From Rhizobium albus (lineage in GTDB: Bacteria > Pseudomonadota > Alphaproteobacteria > Rhizobiales > Rhizobiaceae): 64,000 nt of DNA. Made by a program: the position numbers and the translations under genes. How positions within the stretch are numbered: the stretch's first letter is position 1; the number at the start of each line of letters is the position of its first letter. A model generated the notes under the pieces. It had not been told where the DNA came from and ran no database searches. It was given only the letters and a program-made list of their open reading frames with translations. The stretch spans positions 868,001 through 932,000 of the forward strand of contig BSNO01000003.1 of assembly GCA_030160035.1 (NCBI GenBank), written 5' to 3'. Of the stretch, positions 28,129 to 35,244 are shown piece by piece.

Positions 28129-29641
28129 TCTGGGAACGAGTTTCGTAGCGAGTGTGGATCGCGATCCGCATGCGCTTGCCATCGTGGATGGTACAACACG
28201 GCTAACCTATGCCGAATGGTATGCGCGCATTTCGGCGCTGGTCGAGGGCCTCGGGGAGATGGGCCTGACGCGTGGCGATCATGTGCTGACGGCCATGCAG
28301 AACCGCTGGGAGAATGCGTCGCTGCACTGGGCGTGCCAGTTCGCCGGCATCATCGTCACGCCGCTCAACTGGCGGGTCAAAGCCGACGAGGTCGATCACG
28401 GGGTCGACGATTCCGGCGCCAAGGCGGTGTTCTACGAGGAGGTCACCGAAGACGCCGTCGCAACGTCTGCCAAAGCTGCCGGCATCATCCGCAAGTCCGC
28501 CGCCGAGCTGGCTGAACTGATGCAGGGGAATGCGCCGCTCGCCGTGCCCCAGGCTTCGGCGGAAGACTGGTCGCTGATGCTCTACACCTCCGGCACGACA
28601 TCGAAGCCCAAGGGCGTGCCGCGCCGCCATCGTGCCGAACGGGCCGGAGCGCTCGCCCATGTGGCGCAGAACCTCTATCGCCATGGCGAGCGCACGCTCG
28701 GCGTCATGCCGCTCTATCACACGATGGGCGTGCGCTCGCTCATCGCGTCCTCGCTGACCGGCGGCGCCTTCATCTGCCTGCCGCGCTTCGATGCCGGAAA
28801 AGCCATCGATCTCATCGAGGCCGAGGCGATCACCAATCTCTACCTGGTGCCCACGCTCTATCACGACGTGATCCATCACGAAGGCTTCTCTCCCGAGCGC
28901 GTGAAGTCGGTCACCAAACTTGGCTACGCGGGTGCCTCGATGACGAACGGGCTTCTGCGCAAGCTCGACGACGCCTTCAAGCCCGAACTGTTCGTGAACC
29001 ACTACGGCTCGTCCGAGATCTACACGTTCAGCATCGAGCAGAAGGCGGCGGCCAAACCTGGCTCTGCGGGGCGTGCCGGCATCAATCAGATGATCCGTGT
29101 CGCCAAGCTGAACGCGGCCGATCCCGATGAGCTTGCCGTACCCGGCGAGGAAGGCGAGATCATTGCGCTCGCCAAGAGCGACGAAGCCTTCGAAGGATAC
29201 TGGAACCGGCCCGAAGCGACCGAAAAAGCTCTGCGCAAGGGCTGGTACTTTACCGGCGACACCGGCTTCTTCGACGAAGACGGCGATCTCTTCGTCACGG
29301 GCCGCGCCGACGACATGATCATCACCGGCGGCGAGAATGTGTCGCCGGTCGAGGTCGAGAGCTGCCTGTCGCTGCATGACGACGTCGCCGAAGTGGCTGT
29401 CGTCGGCCTTCCGGATGAACGCTGGGGCAAGGTCGTCACCGCCTTCGTCAAGCGTCGCGGCAACGTGACGGCCGAAGAACTCGACCAGCACTGCAAGGCC
29501 TCAGGCCTCGCCAATTTCCGCCGGCCCCGCCGCATCGTCTTCGTCGAGGACATCCCGAAATCGCCCGTCGGCAAGATCCTGCGTCGCATGCTGGTCGCCG
29601 GCGAATATCGCGAAGAACAACGCATTCCCGAACATCAATAA
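28121..29641 (+). CDS. AMP-forming acyl/aryl-CoA ligase
   Basis: A 506-residue adenylate-forming enzyme that activates a carboxylic acid to its CoA thioester. The P-loop is LMLYTSGTTSKPKGV, the A5 motif is YGSSEIYTF, the A7/A8 motifs are YFTGDTGFFDEDG and GRADDMIITGGENVSP, and the A10 Lys is in KSPVGKILRRM. It overlaps the Fe-S subunit gene, so CoA activation and hydroxylation are co-produced. With BenE downstream, an aromatic acid substrate is the most economical guess. Confidence 0.92.
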   Translation: MFDLGTSFVASVDRDPHALAIVDGTTRLTYAEWYARISALVEGLGEMGLTRGDHVLTAMQNRWENASLHWACQFAGIIVTPLNWRVKADEVDHGVDDSGAKAVFYEEVTEDAVATSAKAAGIIRKSAAELAELMQGNAPLAVPQASAEDWSLMLYTSGTTSKPKGVPRRHRAERAGALAHVAQNLYRHGERTLGVMPLYHTMGVRSLIASSLTGGAFICLPRFDAGKAIDLIEAEAITNLYLVPTLYHDVIHHEGFSPERVKSVTKLGYAGASMTNGLLRKLDDAFKPELFVNHYGSSEIYTFSIEQKAAAKPGSAGRAGINQMIRVAKLNAADPDELAVPGEEGEIIALAKSDEAFEGYWNRPEATEKALRKGWYFTGDTGFFDEDGDLFVTGRADDMIITGGENVSPVEVESCLSLHDDVAEVAVVGLPDERWGKVVTAFVKRRGNVTAEELDQHCKASGLANFRRPRRIVFVEDIPKSPVGKILRRMLVAGEYREEQRIPEHQ

Positions 29642-29674
29642 GCACTCAGCCTGCTGACCAGAAGGATTTCCCAC

Positions 29675-30481
29675 ATGGCAGATAAAGCCACTTTCGACGA
29701 CAAGCGCCTCGCCGACCTCGACGGCTTCACGGTCGTCATCGACGCGGAGCGCCAACGCGCCGACATCACCTTGGATCGGCCGCCTTACAACGTCGTCTCC
29801 ATGCTGGCACGCGACCAGCTCCGCCTCGTCTTCGAAGCGCTCGATGAGGACGACCGCGTTCGCATCATCGTCGTCACCGGCGCGGGCGAGCATTTCTCGT
29901 CGGGCGGCAACATCAAGGGCTTCCTCGAAGCGACCCCGGAACATGTTTCCAAGCTCGCCTGGAACATCGCGGCGCCTGCGCGCTGCTCCAAGCCGGTGAT
30001 TGCCGCCAATCGTGGCTATTGCTTCGGCGTCGGTTTCGAACTGTCGCTCGCCTGCGATTTCCGCATCGCGACCGACACGACGCGCTACGCGCTGCCGGAG
30101 CAGAAGCTCGGCCAGATCCCGGGCTCCGGAGGCTCCGCACGCCTGCAGAAGATGGTTGGCGTCACGCGCAGCAAGAATATCGTCATGCGCTCCATGCGCA
30201 TCACCGGCAAGCAGGCCTATGACTGGGGCATTGCCTCCGACGTCGTCGCCGATACCGATCTCGAAACCACGGTCGATGCGCTCGTCGAAGAACTGATCGC
30301 TTTCTCGCCGATCGCCCAGCGCACGGCGAAAAAGCTCCTTAATGACACGGACGACGCGCTGCTCACCACCGCGATCGAGCTGGAAGGGCTCAATTACAGC
30401 CGCCTGCGCCAATCCGACGATTTCCGCGAAGGGGTCAACGCCTTCCACGAAAAACGGGCCGCCGTCTTCGTCGGCCGCTGA
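29675..30481 (+). CDS. enoyl-CoA hydratase family protein
   Basis: A 268-residue crotonase-fold protein. The oxyanion-hole motif is GEHFSSGGNIKGF. Both acid/base glutamates of hydratases are present, in GFELSLACDF and LPEQKLGQIPGSGG, so true hydration of a CoA-bound double bond is likely. The N-terminal 20 residues precede the usual DRPPYNVVS start of the fold. It follows the ligase by 33 bases and is followed by a strong terminator. Some relatives are annotated as cyclohexadiene-carbonyl-CoA hydratases; I cannot assign the substrate. Confidence 0.9.
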   Translation: MADKATFDDKRLADLDGFTVVIDAERQRADITLDRPPYNVVSMLARDQLRLVFEALDEDDRVRIIVVTGAGEHFSSGGNIKGFLEATPEHVSKLAWNIAAPARCSKPVIAANRGYCFGVGFELSLACDFRIATDTTRYALPEQKLGQIPGSGGSARLQKMVGVTRSKNIVMRSMRITGKQAYDWGIASDVVADTDLETTVDALVEELIAFSPIAQRTAKKLLNDTDDALLTTAIELEGLNYSRLRQSDDFREGVNAFHEKRAAVFVGR

Positions 30482-30488
30482 CAACAAA

Positions 30489-30521
30489 GCCGGGCCCGGC
30501 AAGCGGGTCCGGCATTTTTTT
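30489..30521 (+). terminator. Rho-independent terminator
   Basis: A 10-bp stem (GCCGGGCCCG paired with CGGGTCCGGC, one G-T pair), 5-base loop, then A and seven T. It lies between the hydratase and the BenE gene in one strand, so BenE is expressed by read-through or from its own promoter. A second, weaker 7-bp hairpin (30526-30549) follows before the BenE ribosome site. Confidence 0.85.
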
Positions 30522-30568
30522 CACCGGGCCGCACCAGGGGACGCGGCCCATTCTGGGAGGAATTTTCT

Positions 30569-31834
30569 ATGATTACGGAAACAAGACGCATCATCGAACC
30601 GGCACCGGGCTTCGCGTCCGGATTGCGCGACTTGCCGAAGCATCTGACGGTGAAGTCGTTCAGCGCCGGCCTTGTCGCCGCGATCTTCGGTTGCTCCGGC
30701 CCGGCGCTGATCGTCATCGGCGCTGCCAATGACGGCGGCCTGACCAGCGGCCAGACCGTCGCCTGGCTGTTCGCCATCTATTTTCTCGGCGGGTTGATCA
30801 GCCTGTTCCTGGCATTGCGCTACAAGCAGCCGGTCACCGGCGCCTATTCGATCCCCGGCGCCGCGCTGGTTGCCGGTTCGCTCGCCACCTTCTCCTTCGA
30901 CCAGGCCGTGGGCGCCTTCATCATGGCAGGTGTGATCGTCTTCGTTCTTGGCATTTCCGGCCTCATCGGCAAGGTTATGCGCTGGATCCCGATGCCGATC
31001 GTCATGGCCATGATTGCTGGTGCGCTGATGCGCTTTGCGACCGGCGCAGTCGGCTCGCTCGGCACCGCACCGCTGATCGCGGGCGCAGCCATCATCGCCT
31101 TCTTCGTGTCGATGCGCATGACAAAGACGATCCCGCCGGTGCTTGCGGCACTCGTTGCCGGCCTCATCGCCGCTTTTGCGACCGGTTCCGTCGGCGGCGC
31201 TGCGACCGACATTGCCTTTGTCTTCCCGGAATTCACTGCGCCGACCTTCACCTTCGACGCTTTCCTCGCGATTGCCGTGCCGCTGGCACTGCTCGTCATC
31301 GGTGCCGAAAATGCGCAGGCGACCGGTGTGCTGATGGCCGAAGGCTACAAGCCGCCGATCAACATGATGACCGTGATCTCGGGGGTAGGCGGCGTGGCTG
31401 CTGGCCTTCTCGGCGGCCATAATGCCAACATCGCCGGCCCGATGACCGCGATCTGCTCCTCCGAGCAGGCCGGCGACAACAAGGAAGGCCGGTACGCCGC
31501 GACAGTGGTCAACGGCATTCTGTTCGGTACCTTCGGCATCGTCGCCGGCGCAGCTGTGCCCGTCGTCATGTCGCTCCCGGGAGCGCTGATCGGAACGGTC
31601 GCGGGTCTCGCGATGATCGGCGTGCTTCTCGCTGCCCTTCAGAACGCGTTCGGACGGTCACTCGGCAACCAGACCGGTGCCTTCGTTGCGCTTGCCGTGT
31701 CGCTCTCCAACATCACGCTGCTCGGCATCAGCGCTCCCTTCTGGGCGCTCGTGGCAGGCGTGATCGTCTCTGCGGTTGTCGAACGACACGCATTGACCAC
31801 GACACGCGCCGAAGGAGCAGCAGGCGCCAGCTAA
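30569..31834 (+). CDS. benE: BenE family benzoate/H+ symporter
   Basis: A 421-residue inner-membrane transporter with about twelve hydrophobic segments. Hallmarks are FGCSGPALIVIGAANDGGL near residue 50, VTGAYSIPGAALVAG, and GGHNANIAGPMTAIC near residue 290, all characteristic of the BenE family of benzoate importers. The start has GGGAGG upstream. It ends the catabolic operon, and its substrate class (benzoate-like aromatic acids) is the main clue to what the hydroxylase, ligase and hydratase process. Confidence 0.92.
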   Translation: MITETRRIIEPAPGFASGLRDLPKHLTVKSFSAGLVAAIFGCSGPALIVIGAANDGGLTSGQTVAWLFAIYFLGGLISLFLALRYKQPVTGAYSIPGAALVAGSLATFSFDQAVGAFIMAGVIVFVLGISGLIGKVMRWIPMPIVMAMIAGALMRFATGAVGSLGTAPLIAGAAIIAFFVSMRMTKTIPPVLAALVAGLIAAFATGSVGGAATDIAFVFPEFTAPTFTFDAFLAIAVPLALLVIGAENAQATGVLMAEGYKPPINMMTVISGVGGVAAGLLGGHNANIAGPMTAICSSEQAGDNKEGRYAATVVNGILFGTFGIVAGAAVPVVMSLPGALIGTVAGLAMIGVLLAALQNAFGRSLGNQTGAFVALAVSLSNITLLGISAPFWALVAGVIVSAVVERHALTTTRAEGAAGAS

Positions 31835-31850
31835 AGCGCCTCGCGTACAT

Positions 31851-31878
31851 AGCGTCCGGCCAAGTAGGGCCGGACGCT
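31851..31878 (+). terminator. 11-bp stem hairpin after BenE
   Basis: Perfect inverted repeat AGCGTCCGGCC / GGCCGGACGCT with a 6-base loop, 17 bases after the BenE stop. No T-run follows, so it is a probable but not certain transcription end. Confidence 0.5.
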
Positions 31879-31893
31879 AGACGCATCGCCCGA

Positions 31894-32130
31894 CGATACA
31901 TCCAGCGATACATGGAAACCAGATTCCACCTCAAAACTCCTTTAAAAGGAGCTGCAGGAAATGATTTCCCGAACCGGATCAGCCTGTTAGCTAAAATTGA
32001 GGTAGAATGCGCCAGGATATGGCGGAGAGGAAGGGACTCTAACCCAATTAAGCCAAGAAGCAGCTCCGGCGGACCAACCCCGCAGCAAATGCCATCAGCG
32101 ATACATTCGAGGCTACATAGCACGATACAT
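31894..32130. repeat. four dispersed copies of CGATACAT
   Basis: Identical 8-mers at 31894-31901, 31906-31913, 32099-32106 and 32123-32130, in two pairs with starts 12 and 24 bp apart, flanking the tRNA-like fragment. Multiples of 12 are unusual. They may be protein-binding arms of an integrase or chance remnants. Confidence 0.45.
32020..32045 (-). other. degenerate tRNA-Ser 3' end, candidate attachment-site core
   Basis: Read on the minus strand, the 26 bases end in CTCTCCGCCA and carry a T-loop-like TTAGAGT in place of TTCGAAT. They closely resemble the T-arm plus acceptor 3' strand of rhizobial tRNA-Ser genes. No 5' half is present, so it is not a tRNA gene. Integrating elements leave such fragments at the far end of an insertion. 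Confidence 0.45.
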
Positions 32131-32373
32131 CGGCCATGGGAGCCCTTCGAAAAAGGACATTGGGGGTAGGGCGATAAAAGCTGGGAAATCGTTTCCCACG
32201 GCAGAATTTGGGCCGTCACCAGACGGTCCGCTTCTAGGCGCCGAGGGCTAAATAGCTGCCGTTAAGATTGGGCAAATATATACGACGGCTTACGACCGAC
32301 AGCTGACAATCGGGCCTTGGTTTCGGTCTTAACGTAAGCAGACATTTCTCGTCGTGTATTTTATTCTGACACC

Positions 32374-32763
32374 ATGCGGATCGCGATCCATACGCTCGGT
32401 ACACGCGGCGATATTCAACCCTATGTCGCCCTTGCTCGGGGTCTGAGGGCCCGAGGTCATGAGGTTCAGCTTGTTGCTCCCATCCAGTTCTCCGGGATGG
32501 CCGCAGAGCATGACGTTCGCTTCATGGGCCTGCCGGCTGAATTTCTGGCGCTGCTGAACACTGCTGAGGGGAAAGCAACTGTCGCAGGAGGAAAAGGGTT
32601 CAGAGCTGGCTTCAAGCTTCTCAAACAAGTCCGACCGCTGATGAGGAGACTGCTTGATGCCGAGTGGCAGATAGCTTTCCGCTTCAACCCGGATGTGATC
32701 GTCTATCATCCGAAATCGATTGCAGCGCCTTACATAGGCACGAGCTGCCGAACCAAAAGCTGA
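32374..32763 (+). pseudogene. truncated family-28-type glycosyltransferase (sterol glucosyltransferase-like)
   Basis: Only 129 residues remain, matching the N-terminal nucleotide-sugar transferase half. The start MRIAIHTLGTRGDIQPYVAL is typical, followed by GLRARGHEVQL, a GKATVAGGKGF-type loop and DVIVYHPKSIAAPYI. Similarity then stops and the frame ends 8 codons later. Full-length relatives are about 400 residues with a C-terminal donor-binding domain, absent here. The break coincides with the left side of the metal-resistance island, so it was probably cut by insertion or deletion. Confidence 0.8.
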
Positions 32764-32892
32764 TGTCGCTTCCGCAGAGAAGAGCCGCACCAAATAGCCT
32801 CATATGTTTTTCGAGACGTCATTGGCTGCGACTGAGCGCGCGTTTCTCCAAAGTGCTCTTGGGGGGTCAGCCGCCGTTCAACCTCATCAGGT

Positions 32893-32916
32893 GGCGGCGC
32901 GTCTGCACGCGCCGCC
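32893..32916 (-). terminator. 10-bp stem hairpin after the anchor-protein gene
   Basis: Perfect inverted repeat GGCGGCGCGT / ACGCGCCGCC with a 4-base loop, 9 bases past the end of the minus-strand operon. There is no clear T-run. Confidence 0.5.
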
Positions 32917-32924
32917 ATCTTAAC

Positions 32925-33659
32925 TTAGACCAGCCGCTCGATGGCGGTGTAGGTCCCGCTGGTGCGCAAGGTCAGCGATACGGGTGCATCGCCACGATTG
33001 CGCCAGAACCAGCCGTGCTTTCCGGTGAAGGCCGCTTGGAGCTGACCGTCATCGGCGGCAACGCTACGACCCTTTTCGTAGCTGATGTTTTGCCCACTGC
33101 CATCACCATGCGTGTCGTAATTCACGGTGCCGCCTTCTGAGACGGCCCATGCGAAGGCCGCAACCTCACCTTCGACCATGGTCAGCTTGATCTCCGCGCC
33201 CTCGCCGGGCTGGAGGACGATGGTCATCTCATCCTGGCGCTGCTCCTGCGCTGCGGCGGGCGAGACGATAAGCGCGCCGATCGTGCCGAGGATGCTGGAC
33301 TGGCGCTCGGGTGCCGGTGGTGCCGGTGGCGGCGGCGGAGCGACAGGGGCGACGACCGGGGCAACCGTGGTGGTTTCGGTGCGCGTCGAAGAACCAGTAT
33401 CGACCGCAGTCGGATTGGCACGGTTTGCCGCGTCCATCGCAGCATCGGCTTCCGCTTCCTCGGCGAGCTGCATCTTGATCTCGCCCATCTCGGTAAGATT
33501 GAGAGCGGTGCCGACGCCGGTCGGATCAATCCCGTATTCGGACGGAAGCACGACGGTAACGAGGAGAGCTCCCGCTGAGACGATGGCGATCGCAGTGGAG
33601 CGCAGAAGCTTGCCAGTGGACGGAAGTTCCGCGCGGGTGGGCATGTCTGTGTTGTACAT
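32925..33659 (-). CDS. transmembrane anchor protein of metal-resistance clusters
   Basis: A 244-residue protein. A single transmembrane helix near the N-terminus (STAIAIVSAGALLVTVVLPS) is followed by a conserved EYGIDPTGVG motif. A Pro/Val-rich linker (VAPVAPPPPPAPPAPE, about residues 100-120) leads to a periplasmic beta-rich C-terminal domain with GKHGWFWRNRGDAPVSLTL. Proteins of this architecture recur beside HupE and RND metal efflux genes in proteobacteria and are annotated only as anchors. It is the last gene of a three-gene operon with HupE and a His-rich protein. The metal and mechanism are unknown. Confidence 0.75.
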   Translation of the reverse strand: MYNTDMPTRAELPSTGKLLRSTAIAIVSAGALLVTVVLPSEYGIDPTGVGTALNLTEMGEIKMQLAEEAEADAAMDAANRANPTAVDTGSSTRTETTTVAPVVAPVAPPPPPAPPAPERQSSILGTIGALIVSPAAAQEQRQDEMTIVLQPGEGAEIKLTMVEGEVAAFAWAVSEGGTVNYDTHGDGSGQNISYEKGRSVAADDGQLQAAFTGKHGWFWRNRGDAPVSLTLRTSGTYTAIERLV

Positions 33660-33680
33660 GGAATTATCCTTTCAGATGTC

Positions 33681-34415
33681 TCAGGAGACGACGTAGCCAG
33701 CGACCTGGTAGCCAAATAGCAAGAAACCAGCGGTCATCATCGCGACGTTGGCGGTATAGGCATGGCGGAGGAAGCTTGGACTTCTGCGCCAGAACCCCAT
33801 GACGATCAGGATGGCGCCCAAGGCGAGAAGCTGGCCGATCTCCACCCCGACATTGAAGGCCAGGAGGTTCGGAACTAGGCCATCGGGCGCGATGTCGTAT
33901 TCCAAAATCTTGGTCGACAGTCCGAAGCCGTGGAAGAGACCGAAGATCAGCGTCGCAGCCTTGGTGTTTGGCTGAAAGCCGAACCAGCGCTGGTAGGCGC
34001 CCATATTGTCGAGCGCCTTGTAGACGACCGACAGGCCGATGATTGCATCGATGATGTAGCTGTTGATGCCGATGTTGAAGTAGACGCCGAGAAGCATGGT
34101 CGTGGAGTGACCGATGGCAAACAGCGTCACGTAGATGGCGATGTGCTGCATCCGGTAAAGGAAGAAGATCACGCCGAGCAGGAACAGGATGTGGTCGTAA
34201 CCGGTGACCATGTGCTTGGCCCCCAGATAGATGAACGGAATGAGGTTCACTCCGCTGATTTCCTGGATGTAGCCTTGATCGCCGGCGGTGACCGCGTGGG
34301 CCAGCGCCGAGGACGCGCAGGCGATCATCAAGCCGAGCGCGATGAGTCCGGTCGTGAGGTGGGGAGCGAACGCCGAAAGCGTTCGACCGACACCCCGAGA
34401 AGGTGGTCGTGTCAT
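33681..34415 (-). CDS. HupE/UreJ family membrane protein
   Basis: A 244-residue polytopic membrane protein. After a signal-like helix (ALGLMIACASSALAHA) come six or so helices with the HupE/UreJ motifs YLGAKHMVTGYDHILFLLGV, AIGHSTTMLLGVYF and GLFHGFGLSTKILE, rich in His and Asp within the membrane. HupE/UreJ proteins take up or move nickel. Nickel fits the divergent RcnR-type repressor and NreB/NicO exporters. The role in a resistance cluster is not established. Confidence 0.85.
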   Translation of the reverse strand: MTRPPSRGVGRTLSAFAPHLTTGLIALGLMIACASSALAHAVTAGDQGYIQEISGVNLIPFIYLGAKHMVTGYDHILFLLGVIFFLYRMQHIAIYVTLFAIGHSTTMLLGVYFNIGINSYIIDAIIGLSVVYKALDNMGAYQRWFGFQPNTKAATLIFGLFHGFGLSTKILEYDIAPDGLVPNLLAFNVGVEIGQLLALGAILIVMGFWRRSPSFLRHAYTANVAMMTAGFLLFGYQVAGYVVS

Positions 34416-34473
34416 GGATCGATATCCGCATTGAGGAAGAACAAGCCTCGGTTTTCCAAGGCCGAGCTATCGC

Positions 34474-34851
34474 TCAGGCGCGTGGCGGTCGATCCAGTTC
34501 GAATATCTGCAATGGGAGAATGTCGTAAAAGCTCGCGACATCCCAGCTCTCGTTGGCGGCGGCAAGCATGGATGGCGTCGCGGGCGGGTCGCCTGGCGTG
34601 TCGTGCAAATGGTCCGACGCATCATGACCGTGGAGATGGCCCGAGTGGGCCTCATCGCTCCAGCCATCGTCATGGGAATGCCCGTGTTCTGCAATTTCTG
34701 CGGAAAGCGCCTGATGGCGTTCGGCCTCTGCCTGCGCAACCGTGAACGGATCATGGGACATTGATCCCGTCGGCGGCGCCAGCATAAGCGACAACGCCAT
34801 TGCACAGGCGATGACGACGCGCAGCGCGACGCTCTGAAGACGGTTGACCAT
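34474..34851 (-). CDS. His-rich periplasmic protein, unknown function
   Basis: 125 residues not matching a named family. A signal peptide (VVIACAMALSLMLAPP) is followed by a mature segment very rich in His, Asp and Gly: HGHSHDD, AHSGHLHGHD and DHLHD. These could bind Ni, Co, Zn or Cu. The last 30 residues (ESWDVASFYDILPLQIFELD) are conserved-looking and not His-rich. It is the first gene of the HupE operon, reading away from the RcnR-type repressor. A role as a periplasmic metal buffer is inference from composition. Confidence 0.65.
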   Translation of the reverse strand: MVNRLQSVALRVVIACAMALSLMLAPPTGSMSHDPFTVAQAEAERHQALSAEIAEHGHSHDDGWSDEAHSGHLHGHDASDHLHDTPGDPPATPSMLAAANESWDVASFYDILPLQIFELDRPPRA

Positions 34852-34925
34852 AATACCAGCGATACCCCGCGATGGTTAAGAGAACCTTTCCCGCGATTCG
34901 GTGGCGAGATGATGGCGCTTGCCCC

Positions 34926-34942
34926 ATCCTCCCGGGGGGGAT
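34926..34942. promoter_or_regulatory. G/C-tract palindrome, probable RcnR/DmeR-type operator
   Basis: Arms ATCCTCCC and GGGGGGAT around one central G, within a seven-G run, 11 bases before the repressor start codon. RcnR-class repressors bind a G-tract flanked by short A/T inverted repeats, so autoregulation and control of the divergent His-rich operon are likely. Confidence 0.6.
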
Positions 34943-34953
34943 AGCTTCTTGCA

Positions 34954-35232
34954 ATGACTCATGCCGACCTTCATGCCTCTCACCCCGACATCGTCAAGCG
35001 CCTCAAGCGCGCTGAAGGACATCTCAAGAGCATCATTGCGATGATCGAGGCGCAGCGTCCGTGCCTCGACATCGCGCAGCAGATGCACGCCGTGGAGAAG
35101 GCCGTTCAGCAGGCCAAGCGGACCCTCATTCACGATCATCTCGATCATTGCCTGGGCACACCGAGCAACCGCGATGCAGGTCCGGACCGCCAGTTCGTCG
35201 ATGACCTCAAGGCACTGGCAAAATATCTCTGA
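34954..35232 (+). CDS. RcnR/DmeR/CsoR-family metal-responsive repressor
   Basis: A 92-residue four-helix-bundle repressor of the DUF156 family. Possible metal ligands are His3, His7, Cys37, His60, His62, His65 and Cys66. The Cys37-His62-Cys66 set is the spacing used for Cu(I) by CsoR, while the N-terminal His and HPDIVKRLKRAEGHL start match DmeR/RcnR nickel-cobalt sensors. Because the next two genes are nickel/cobalt exporters, a DmeR-like Ni/Co role is favoured. An RcnR-like operator overlaps its leader. It is 12 bases upstream of nreB. Confidence 0.88.
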   Translation: MTHADLHASHPDIVKRLKRAEGHLKSIIAMIEAQRPCLDIAQQMHAVEKAVQQAKRTLIHDHLDHCLGTPSNRDAGPDRQFVDDLKALAKYL

Positions 35233-35244
35233 AGGCATTTCCTC

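Larger units (their letters stand above)
31835..32373. other. gene-less boundary region with repeats and a tRNA-like fragment
   Basis: No gene is supported. The region holds a hairpin, four copies of CGATACAT (starting at 31894, 31906, 32099 and 32123) and a degenerate tRNA-Ser 3' end. It separates the BenE operon from a broken glycosyltransferase and the metal island, and looks like an integration junction. Confidence 0.5.

Noticed and set aside
32020-32045. Possible tRNA-Ser gene
   Set aside because: Only the T-arm and acceptor 3' strand are seen; no anticodon arm or 5' half exists, and the T-loop is degenerate.
31894-32130. CGATACAT copies considered as a CRISPR or phase-variable repeat
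   Set aside because: Repeats are only 8 bp, spacing is irregular, and no cas genes are present.
31728-32219. Minus-strand frame through the repeat and tRNA-like region
   Set aside because: It overlaps the end of BenE on the other strand, and its sequence is dominated by the tRNA fragment and repeats; no protein family is recognised.
34954-35232. Copper-only CsoR assignment for the small repressor
   Set aside because: The Cys-His-Cys set fits CsoR, but the N-terminal His residues, the G-tract operator and the following NreB and NicO genes fit a nickel-cobalt DmeR/RcnR better.
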